NCBI GenBank assembly: GCA_910585395.1
Contig: CAJUCK010000014.1
Coordinates: forward strand, 22,480 to 36,103
Direction of reading: 5' to 3'
Length of the DNA: 13,624 nucleotides
From: an uncultured Lachnospiraceae bacterium
GTDB lineage: Bacteria; Bacillota; Clostridia; Lachnospirales; Lachnospiraceae
Shown here: positions 7,066 to 12,553 of the stretch, piece by piece
Layout: every line of letters begins with the position of its first letter
Numbering within the stretch: the first letter of the stretch is position 1
The notes under the pieces: model-generated
Seen by the model: the letters and a program-made list of their open reading frames with translations, nothing else
Database searches by the model: none
Told to the model about the DNA's origin: nothing
Translations under genes and position numbers: made by a program

Positions 7066-7139
7066 AATCCATGTAGAAGCGAATGCCGGAAGAAGATTGA
7101 AAAATTTATATAAGTGCAGAATCTGAGAAAGGGGAAGAG

Positions 7140-8465
7140 ATGGAACAATTAAGTTTGTTTGACAACAGAGAGAAGCTTGCACCTCTTGCAAGCCGGTTAA
7201 GACCAGGCAGTCTGAAAAATTACGTGGGACAGAAACACCTGATTGGAGAGGGGAAGATTCTCCGACGCCTGATTGAGGAAGATCAGATATCTTCTATGAT
7301 TTTCTGGGGACCTCCAGGAGTAGGCAAGACGACGCTGGCAAGGATTATCGCAGAACAGACCAAAGCAGAATTTGTGGAATACAGCGCTGTAAACAGCGGG
7401 ATCAAAGAGATTAAGGAAGTGATGGTGCGGGCAGAACAAAACCGGAAAATGGGAACCCGCACACTGTTGTTTGCAGATGAGATTCACCGTTTTAATAAGG
7501 CGCAGCAGGATGCATTTCTGCCTTTTGTGGAAAAGGGCAGCATTATTTTGGTGGGAGCTACCACAGAAAATCCTTCCTTTGAAATTAATTCAGCTTTGCT
7601 GTCCCGCTGTAAAGTATTTATTTTAAAGGCATTGGAGGAAACAGACTTAAAGGAGCTGCTGGTACATGCCTTGAAGAGTCCCAAAGGTCTTGGCAACATG
7701 CAGATTTCCATAGAAGACGCTCACTTATCTGCAATAGCCCGCTTTGCCAACGGAGATGCCAGAACAGCATTGAATACCTTGGAAATGGCGGTGTTCAATG
7801 GCAGGATGAATGAGAAAGCCGTGCTGTGTGTGGATGAGGAGGTTCTTGCACAGTGCATGAACAGGCGCTCTCTGTTATATGATAAAAATGGAGAGGAACA
7901 TTATAATCTGATTTCAGCCTTACACAAATCCATGCGCAACAGTGATCCAGATGCAGCTGTGTACTGGATGTGCCGGATGCTGGACGGCGGTGAAGATCCC
8001 CTTTATATTGCAAGAAGGCTGGTGCGGTTTGCCAGTGAAGATGTGGGTATGGCAGACCCTGCTGCGCTGCAGGTGGCGGTAGCCGTTTATCAGGCATGTC
8101 ATTTTCTGGGAATGCCGGAATGTGACGTGCATCTGACACACGCAGTTGTGTACCTATCCATGGCGCCAAAGTCCAATGCGCTGTATCTGGCATGTGAGGC
8201 CTGTAAGACGGATGTGAGAGAACTTCCGGCAGAGCCGGTTCCTCTGCAGATTTGTAATGCACCTACAAGTTTCATGAAAGAGCTTAATTATGGAAAAGGT
8301 TATATATATGCCCATGATACGGAAGAAAAATTATCAGATATGCAGTGCCTTCCAGATGCTTTAGCAAACAGGCGCTACTACAGACCTACGGAACAGGGAC
8401 AGGAAAAACAGGTAAAGCAGCGGTTAAAAGAAATTCTGGAGTGGAAGTGCAGAAAAAATTCATAA
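7140..8465 (+). CDS. rarA: Replication-associated recombination protein RarA (MgsA/WRNIP1 family AAA+ ATPase)
   Basis: RarA is a cytosolic, homotetrameric AAA+ ATPase that acts at stalled replication forks and DNA gaps and is related to clamp loaders. The 441-aa product has normal length and complete motifs: Walker A GPPGVGKTT (57-65), Walker B LLFADEIHRFN (from 109), sensor 1 GATTENPSF (from 139), arginine finger SRC (R156), and the C-terminal MgsA/RarA helical region with YIARRLVRFASEDVG. The N-terminus, MEQLSLFDN, contains QLSLF, which fits the beta-clamp-binding consensus QL(S/D)LF. ATG 7140 has AAAGGGG at 7128-7134. It appears to be transcribed alone from its own promoter and ends before a bidirectional terminator. 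Base composition and style match the neighbours. Confidence 0.96.
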   Translation: MEQLSLFDNREKLAPLASRLRPGSLKNYVGQKHLIGEGKILRRLIEEDQISSMIFWGPPGVGKTTLARIIAEQTKAEFVEYSAVNSGIKEIKEVMVRAEQNRKMGTRTLLFADEIHRFNKAQQDAFLPFVEKGSIILVGATTENPSFEINSALLSRCKVFILKALEETDLKELLVHALKSPKGLGNMQISIEDAHLSAIARFANGDARTALNTLEMAVFNGRMNEKAVLCVDEEVLAQCMNRRSLLYDKNGEEHYNLISALHKSMRNSDPDAAVYWMCRMLDGGEDPLYIARRLVRFASEDVGMADPAALQVAVAVYQACHFLGMPECDVHLTHAVVYLSMAPKSNALYLACEACKTDVRELPAEPVPLQICNAPTSFMKELNYGKGYIYAHDTEEKLSDMQCLPDALANRRYYRPTEQGQEKQVKQRLKEILEWKCRKNS

Positions 8466-8556
8466 GGCATCTGCAGCTGGTAATGCATATGGCATGTTCC
8501 ACTGTTTTCAGATAGGAGTGGCAGTTGACGCCGCAAGACCGGAAATTATGGGAGTT
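8466..8556. other. Short gap after rarA, nothing recognised
   Basis: This gap between the rarA stop and the terminator holds no convincing gene, RNA or repeat. A GTG-started 18-codon frame (8518-8574) runs into the terminator arm and is not considered real. Confidence 0.5.
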
Positions 8557-8655
8557 AAAAAAGAGTGCTGCTGAAAGAAAACATTAGATAAGAATCAGGA
8601 ATATACCTGTATAGATCTGGTATCTTATCATTTAGTTCTTTCAGCAGCACTTTTT
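8557..8655. terminator. Bidirectional terminator between rarA and the crotonase gene
   Basis: A 16-bp perfect stem (8564-8579 with 8636-8651, starting AGTGCTGCTG) extends by four more pairs including one G-T. It is flanked by AAAAAA (8557-8562) and TTTTT (8651-8655), so either strand gives a hairpin followed by a U-tract. The 56-nt interior is itself structured: GATAAGA (8587-8593) pairs with TCTTATC (8623-8629), enclosing a CAGG/CCTG hairpin (8596-8609). It would stop both rarA and the convergent crotonase transcript. Confidence 0.85.
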
Positions 8656-8669
8656 AGAATCTCAGAAAA

Positions 8670-9464
8670 TTAGAAATCTGTCAGATCAGCAGCACGTCTC
8701 TCTAAGAAAGCGGTCATACCTTCTGTTTTGTCATGAGTAGAACAGGTGATGCCGAACAGGTTTGCTTCCATCTCTACTGCATTTTTAATGTCCATGTCAT
8801 AGCCATTGTTGATAGCAGCCTTTGCGATGGAAACAGCGTAACTTCCTTTGGAAATAATTTTAGAAGCCATTTTCTTAGCAGTGTCCATCAGCTCTTCTTT
8901 GGCAACTACTTTATTGACCAGACCAATGCGGTAAGCCTCAGCAGCGTCAATGTTATCACAGGTAAAGATCAATTCTTTGGCACGTCCCATGCCTACCAGA
9001 CGGGCAAGTCTCTGTGTTCCGCCAAATCCTGGGATAATGCCGAGGCCAGTTTCAGGCTGGGCAAAGGTAGCGTTGTCAGAAGCGATACGGATATCGCAGG
9101 CCATAGCAATCTCACATCCGCCGCCCAATGCAAATCCGTTGACAGCAGCGATAGTAACCTGACGCATATTCATCAGCTTGAAGAACGGCTCTGCAGCTCT
9201 CATGCCAAAAGCACGTGCTTCTGCAGCAGAGAAATTTACCATCTCAGCAATGTCTGCGCCAGCGACGAAAGATTTGAATGCGTTGTCCTTTTTATCAGGA
9301 CCGCCAGTGAGAATAACAACCTTTACGTCATCTCTTGCTTCAATTTCACTCAGGACAGTATTAAGCTCGTCCAGGGTCTCGCTGTTGAGAGCATTTAATG
9401 CACCTGGTCTGCTGATTGTCAGGACAGCAATCTGATCAGCTACGTCTAATTTTAAGTTATTCAT
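8670..9464 (-). CDS. Enoyl-CoA hydratase / crotonase family (3-hydroxybutyryl-CoA dehydratase-like)
   Basis: A 264-aa cytosolic crotonase-fold enzyme, expected to hydrate or dehydrate short-chain enoyl/3-hydroxyacyl-CoA, as in the crotonyl-CoA step of clostridial butyrate formation. The oxyanion-hole segment GADIAEM (69-75) and GGGCEIAMACD (114-124) are present, and both catalytic glutamates of true hydratases are kept: E118 and E138 (in FAQPETGLGIIPGFGG). It ends with the usual helical tail (ERRAADLTDF). ATG 9464 is chosen for AGGAGG 9 nt upstream (9479-9474); the longer frame to 9527 has no ribosome binding site. It is not in a crt-bcd-etf cluster here: it is alone between a terminator and its own promoter. 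The exact substrate cannot be fixed, so crt is plausible but not given as the symbol. Confidence 0.92.
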   Translation of the reverse strand: MNNLKLDVADQIAVLTISRPGALNALNSETLDELNTVLSEIEARDDVKVVILTGGPDKKDNAFKSFVAGADIAEMVNFSAAEARAFGMRAAEPFFKLMNMRQVTIAAVNGFALGGGCEIAMACDIRIASDNATFAQPETGLGIIPGFGGTQRLARLVGMGRAKELIFTCDNIDAAEAYRIGLVNKVVAKEELMDTAKKMASKIISKGSYAVSIAKAAINNGYDMDIKNAVEMEANLFGITCSTHDKTEGMTAFLERRAADLTDF

Positions 9465-9509
9465 ATGTAGAACCCTCCTAAAAAAACTATGTATTTTAAT
9501 GCTACCTAT

Positions 9510-9538
9510 AATATATAACTTTGACAAAAATATGTCAA
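9510..9538 (-). promoter_or_regulatory. Crotonase promoter with palindromic -35
   Basis: Minus strand: perfect -35 TTGACA (9538-9533), 17-bp spacer, -10 TATATT (9515-9510), about 46 nt before the start codon. The -35 is one arm of a perfect inverted repeat, TTGACA-N6-TGTCAA (9521-9538), so a regulator could act here; it also puts a TTGACA on the plus strand. Confidence 0.8.
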
Positions 9539-9558
9539 TATATAGAACTTCTTTTGAG

Positions 9559-9700
9559 CTTCCCCATTTTTATATCTTTTAGAATAATGGAGCCATAGAG
9601 CCTTTGAACTCTTAGGTGACAGGGGAAGACTGTCTGCAGGCTGTACCAGTAAGATAAATTTTCCAATCTAATATTTAATGAGAGAACAGGCAGTTTTTAT
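9559..9700 (+). ncRNA. Possible small structured RNA with terminator-like 3' end
   Basis: CTTCCCC (9559-9565) pairs perfectly with GGGGAAG (9622-9628). Immediately after it, ACTGTCTG (9629-9636) pairs with CAGGCAGT (9687-9694, one G-T), which runs into TTTTTATT. The two stems abut and could stack. The second resembles an intrinsic terminator, although its 50-nt loop is long. A plus-strand TTGACA at 9521 is available but lacks a well-placed -10. It matches no RNA family that I can name with confidence, so this is a structural guess. Confidence 0.25.
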
Positions 9701-9702
9701 TG

Positions 9703-9708
9703 TATAAT
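9703..9708 (+). promoter_or_regulatory. TATAAT -10 box upstream of the sigma-factor gene
   Basis: A perfect TATAAT at 9703-9708 follows the T-rich end of the preceding structure. No good -35 lies 16-18 bp upstream (GAGAGA region), so this would be activator-dependent or weak. Use of this start would give a leader of about 207 nt containing the tandem repeats and the junction structure. Confidence 0.4.
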
Positions 9709-9754
9709 AGAGGAACAGACAATTATCATAAGAAGCTGGCAGAAAAAATGTCAG

Positions 9755-9787
9755 TGAAAGTTGTCACAGGACATGATGAAAGTTGTC
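9755..9787 (+). repeat. Tandem 11-bp direct repeats, 22-bp period
   Basis: TGAAAGTTGTC occurs at 9755-9765 and again at 9777-9787, exactly 22 bp apart (two helical turns), in the gap before the sigma-factor gene. The spacing resembles paired sites of response regulators such as LytTR-domain proteins. No such regulator is encoded in the window. Confidence 0.6.
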
Positions 9788-9814
9788 TAATGATATATAT
9801 GAGAAAAACTATGC

Positions 9815-9910
9815 TTTGAAGTGCGGCTTAGTGCCAGGACTGCCAGATTAATGACTGTCATGAGGCAGTTTCGCTGTATTTTCCATATTAAATAATATTT
9901 GCACTTCAGA
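9815..9910 (+). promoter_or_regulatory. Structured leader of the sigma-factor gene (three-way junction)
   Basis: A 10-bp closing stem pairs 9815-9824 (TTTGAAGTGC) with 9901-9910 (GCACTTCAGA, one U-G). It encloses a small GGC/GCC hairpin (9825-9827 with 9833-9835) and a second hairpin, ACTGCC (9839-9844) with GGCAGT (9864-9869), capped by the palindrome ATGACTGTCAT (9851-9861). The 3' strand of the closing stem ends 1 nt before the AAGAGG ribosome binding site (9912-9917), so folding could control translation. The family is unknown. Confidence 0.4.
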
Positions 9911-9921
9911 AAAGAGGATAT

Positions 9922-10767
9922 ATGAATCAAATGACAAATGAAGAATTACTGGCTTTGATTGAACAGGCGGCAGAAGGAGATAAGAAATCTCTGGAAACTG
10001 TGATTCTCAGCGTACAGGATCTGGTGTTCAACCTTTCTCTGCGAATGCTGGGGACTTTTCCTGACGCTGAAGATGCAGCACAGGATATTTTACTGAAAAT
10101 CATCACGCATCTTTCATCATTTAAAGGAGAAAGTTTATTTTCTACCTGGGTGTTTTCTATTGCGGCAAATCATCTGAAAAATTATAAAAAACATATGTTT
10201 GCAAAATTTCCCCTCAGTTTTGAGTTTTATGGAAATGATATTAAAAATGCAGATATCCAGGATGTACCGGATTTGACTCAGAATGTGGAAAATGCTGTTT
10301 TGGCAGAAGAATTGAAACTGTCGTGTACTAATGTGATGCTGCAGTGTCTCGATACTGAGAGCCGGTGCATCTTCATTCTGGGAACCATGTTCAAAGTGGA
10401 CAGCCGGATTGCAGGAGATATTTTGGGGATAACACCAGAAGCATACCGTCAGCGTTTGTCCAGAGTTCGAAAAAAGATGGCAGATTTCTTAAAGGAATAC
10501 TGCGGTGAGTACGGAAGGGGAACGTGCTGCTGTGCCGACAGAGTCAACTATGCTGTTCAAAACCACAGGATTAACCCTTCAAAACTTGACTTTGCGGTGG
10601 CGCTGCCCAGTCAGGAGATGCTTGAGGTAAAGAAAGCCATGGAAGAAATTGATGATCTATCTCAGGAATTTTCATTTTGTAAGACGTATCAGTCGCCAGA
10701 AAGTCTCAAACATTTCATTGAAAAATTTCTGAATGGAACTTCTTTTTCCACAGTAGAAAACGCCTAG
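9922..10767 (+). CDS. ECF-like RNA polymerase sigma factor with Cys-rich C-terminal extension
   Basis: A 281-aa sigma-70 family protein that would redirect RNA polymerase to a private promoter set. Region 2 is at about 25-90 (DLVFNLSLRMLG, DAEDAAQDILLKI, FSTWVFSIAANHLKNYKK) and region 4 at about 125-190 (LQCLDTESRCIFILGTMF, AGDILGITPEAYRQRLSRVRKKM). There is no region 3, as in ECF factors. About 90 extra residues follow region 4, beginning with C194 and CCC at 202-204 and then DRVNYAVQNHRINPSKLDF, seen in some ECF-like proteins of this group. ATG 9922 has AAGAGG at 9912-9917, only 4 nt away. The next gene starts 13 nt after its stop. No anti-sigma gene is adjacent, so the Cys-rich tail may be the sensing part. 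The regulon is unknown. Confidence 0.9.
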   Translation: MNQMTNEELLALIEQAAEGDKKSLETVILSVQDLVFNLSLRMLGTFPDAEDAAQDILLKIITHLSSFKGESLFSTWVFSIAANHLKNYKKHMFAKFPLSFEFYGNDIKNADIQDVPDLTQNVENAVLAEELKLSCTNVMLQCLDTESRCIFILGTMFKVDSRIAGDILGITPEAYRQRLSRVRKKMADFLKEYCGEYGRGTCCCADRVNYAVQNHRINPSKLDFAVALPSQEMLEVKKAMEEIDDLSQEFSFCKTYQSPESLKHFIEKFLNGTSFSTVENA

Positions 10768-10780
10768 GAGGACAGCAATC

Positions 10781-11464
10781 ATGAATACACAATTAATACT
10801 GAATTATCTGACAGAGTTAAGTGAAAATAATAATAGAGAATGGTATCATGAAAATAAAGCCTTATACAAAGAAGCAAATGAACAGTTTGAGGAACTGATA
10901 CAGGAACTTATATTGAACATAGGAAAATTTGACGGCAGCATTCTTCATAATGATCCCAAAAAACTTACTTTTAAGTTGGTGAGGGACACTCGCTTCAGTC
11001 ATGATAAATCACCGTACAATCCATCATTTCGCGCCCACATTTCTTCTAAAGGGAAGCTGCCTGTCCCAGTTGGGTATTATTTGATGATAAAACCTGGAAA
11101 TCAATCCTTTTTGGGAGGGGGACTCTTTGCAGATATGTTTAAAGAGGCCACCAGGATGGTTCGGGATTCTATTGCACAGAATGGACAGGAGTGGGAACAA
11201 ATTATCCATGCGCCAGAATTTCAGCAGTATTTTACTGTACAGGGGACAGCCTTGAAGAATGTTCCTGCCGGATATGACAAAGAACATTCTCAGGCAGAAT
11301 ATTTAAAATTTAAGAGCTGGTATATTGAATATCCGATAAAAGATGCAGAGTTTGCAGATGCTCAGGCATTTTTGCAAAAAGCAGTTCCTATTTATCAATG
11401 TATGAAACCATTTCATGACTATTTGAATAAAGCGCTTGCGGGATTTCAGATGCCTCAAAGATAA
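10781..11464 (+). CDS. DUF2461 domain protein
   Basis: A 227-aa soluble protein of the DUF2461 (TIGR02453) family, function unknown. Family hallmarks: an N-terminal NNREWYHENKALYKEA segment, then KLTFKLVRDTRFSHDKSPYNPSFRAHIS (conserved R, D, R, S, K, Y), a GYYLMI strand, and a GGGLFADM loop. Its length equals the family norm. ATG 10781 has AGGAGG at 10766-10771 overlapping the stop of the sigma-factor gene, so the two form a tight operon. It ends 4 bp from the stop of the convergent AraC gene, and no terminator hairpin is seen between them. The pairing with the sigma factor suggests a shared stress or envelope role only by association. No catalytic residues can be named. Confidence 0.87.
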   Translation: MNTQLILNYLTELSENNNREWYHENKALYKEANEQFEELIQELILNIGKFDGSILHNDPKKLTFKLVRDTRFSHDKSPYNPSFRAHISSKGKLPVPVGYYLMIKPGNQSFLGGGLFADMFKEATRMVRDSIAQNGQEWEQIIHAPEFQQYFTVQGTALKNVPAGYDKEHSQAEYLKFKSWYIEYPIKDAEFADAQAFLQKAVPIYQCMKPFHDYLNKALAGFQMPQR

Positions 11465-11468
11465 CAGG

Positions 11469-12341
11469 TTAATTTCTATTGCGAAACTGCAGCGGTGTGC
11501 ACTGATATTTTTGCTTGAACAATCTGTTAAAATATGAGACATTGTCAAATCCGGTTTCAGCAGCAATGCTGCTCACAGTTTCTTCTGACAAGGTGAGCAG
11601 TCTTGCTGCCATGATAAGGCGGTATTCATTTAGATAATCAATAAAAGGCACATTCATTGTTGTCTTAAAAAATTTCATAAAATGCGACTTGCTAAAGCCG
11701 CAGATTCTAGCCGCATGTTCTATGGTGATTTTTTCCTGGTAGTTCGTCTCTACATATTTTATGATTTCCTTTAGCCGTCCCAGAGATTTGTGGTTCTGGG
11801 GAGGCAGAGGGGTTCCTGTGGAAGTTACAAGCCCATAGAAAAAAGAAAAAAGATGTCCCTTAACGGCAAGCTGATACCCAGAAGAAAAACTTTTACAGAC
11901 TTCGTCTATAGCATCCAGACATCCAGATAATGCAGGGTGCTGGGCAGACCCAGAAGGATAATAGCTGGCAAAGATGATTTTGCCCTGGATCAAGGGCTGA
12001 AAAAATTCTTCTGTGCAGGGATCTCCTTTAGCTGCCATCATCATGGAAGGCTGAAAAATAATATTTTCATATTCCATGGAACAGCTGGAAAACTGTTGAA
12101 TCGTATGGAGCTGCCCAGGCAGCACAACAATGATATCTCTCTGTGACACTTTATAAGGAGTAAGATCTACGGTAACCATTCCCGTTCCTTTTTTGACATA
12201 AATGATTTCCATCTCATTGTGCCAGTGTGCAGGCACAAGTGTAAAATCCAGAGGAATACTGCACAGATAAATATTAAAAAGGAAATTCCCCTGTCCATGA
12301 AATTTTGTTTCCTGAGAATTTTCGTATTCTGAAATATTCAT
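11469..12341 (-). CDS. AraC family transcriptional regulator with N-terminal cupin domain
   Basis: A 290-aa one-component regulator. The N-terminal cupin sensor has PAHWHNEMEIIYVKKGTG (H39, H41, E43 and E45 typical of the first cupin motif) and VVLPGQLHTI. The C-terminal AraC DNA-binding domain (about 190-290) has both helix-turn-helix units: ITIEHAARICGFSKSHFMKF and SSIAAETGFDNVSYFNRLFK, ending in CTPLQFRNRN. Such proteins usually sense a sugar or sugar derivative and activate nearby genes. ATG 12341 has AAAGGA about 10 nt upstream. It diverges from glgP, the most likely target, and its own promoter lies in two palindromes, suggesting autoregulation. The effector cannot be told from sequence. 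Confidence 0.92.
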   Translation of the reverse strand: MNISEYENSQETKFHGQGNFLFNIYLCSIPLDFTLVPAHWHNEMEIIYVKKGTGMVTVDLTPYKVSQRDIIVVLPGQLHTIQQFSSCSMEYENIIFQPSMMMAAKGDPCTEEFFQPLIQGKIIFASYYPSGSAQHPALSGCLDAIDEVCKSFSSGYQLAVKGHLFSFFYGLVTSTGTPLPPQNHKSLGRLKEIIKYVETNYQEKITIEHAARICGFSKSHFMKFFKTTMNVPFIDYLNEYRLIMAARLLTLSEETVSSIAAETGFDNVSYFNRLFKQKYQCTPLQFRNRN

Positions 12342-12368
12342 GAGAAAAAATTCCTTTCTCTGATTTTG

Positions 12369-12383
12369 ATAGTATTGTACTAT
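12369..12383. promoter_or_regulatory. Palindrome 1 in the araC-glgP gap
   Basis: ATAGTATTGTACTAT: perfect 6-bp arms around TTG, covering the -10 of the araC promoter. Possible operator. Confidence 0.5.
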
Positions 12384-12403
12384 ATTTTGCTATCATATAG
12401 CAA
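12374..12403 (-). promoter_or_regulatory. araC-type gene promoter
   Basis: Minus strand: -35 TTGCTA (12403-12398), 18-bp spacer, -10 TACAAT (12379-12374). Its two hexamers each fall inside a palindrome (12387-12403 and 12369-12383). The leader is about 25-30 nt. Confidence 0.55.
12387..12403. promoter_or_regulatory. Palindrome 2 in the araC-glgP gap
   Basis: TTGCTATCATATAGCAA: perfect 7-bp arms around CAT. It covers the araC -35. Its centre (12395) is about 42 bp before the start expected from a possible glgP -10, TATACT (12425-12430), which has no -35 of its own. Confidence 0.55.
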
Positions 12404-12424
12404 GAAATATATGGAAGAAATGGA

Positions 12425-12430
12425 TATACT
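12425..12430 (+). promoter_or_regulatory. Possible glgP -10 element
   Basis: TATACT matches 5 of 6 consensus bases; no -35 is present 16-18 bp upstream, where palindrome 2 ends. The predicted leader (about 12437-12553) contains a 7-bp hairpin, GCAGTGC (12449-12455) with GCGCTGC (12471-12477, one U-G). Confidence 0.35.
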
Positions 12431-12553
12431 ATAGTTGTAAAACAAAAAGCAGTGCAGAATTTTTTAATGTGCGCTGCGCCAGTACGGATGAGAACAGCTC
12501 GTGAGAATAAGCAGACAAAAAAAGGGAACGCTTAGTGTAAAAGGAGAATGAAA

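Noticed and set aside
7795..8262. 155-codon open frame antisense to rarA
   Set aside because: It is a shadow of the well-conserved RarA C-terminal region; the predicted product is rich in His and Pro with no known pattern.
8518..8574. 18-codon GTG-started ORF after rarA
   Set aside because: Its ribosome binding site overlaps the start and it runs into the terminator arm; most likely chance.
8733..9398. 221-codon open frame on the plus strand inside the crotonase gene
   Set aside because: It is antisense to a gene with complete catalytic motifs, has no ribosome binding site and a low-complexity shadow composition.
9521..9538. Rex (NADH-sensing) site at the crotonase promoter
   Set aside because: The 18-bp inverted repeat has the right size, but TTGACA does not fit the Rex half-site TTGTGA/TTGTTA.
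9585..9640. Glycine-riboswitch-like 3' segment (GAACTCTTAGGTGACAGG)
   Set aside because: It resembles the 3' strand of a glycine aptamer, but the partner GGAGAG strand and the GCCGAAGG block are absent upstream and neighbouring genes are not glycine-related.
9748..9819. 23-codon ORF MSVKVVTGHDESCLMIYMRK(TML) before the sigma factor
   Set aside because: There is no Shine-Dalgarno and no similarity signal; it is kept only as a possible leader peptide in the structured-leader finding.
12528..12545. Catabolite-responsive (cre) site before glgP
   Set aside because: The GGGAACGCTTAGTG stretch has the central CG but fails several fixed positions of the cre consensus.
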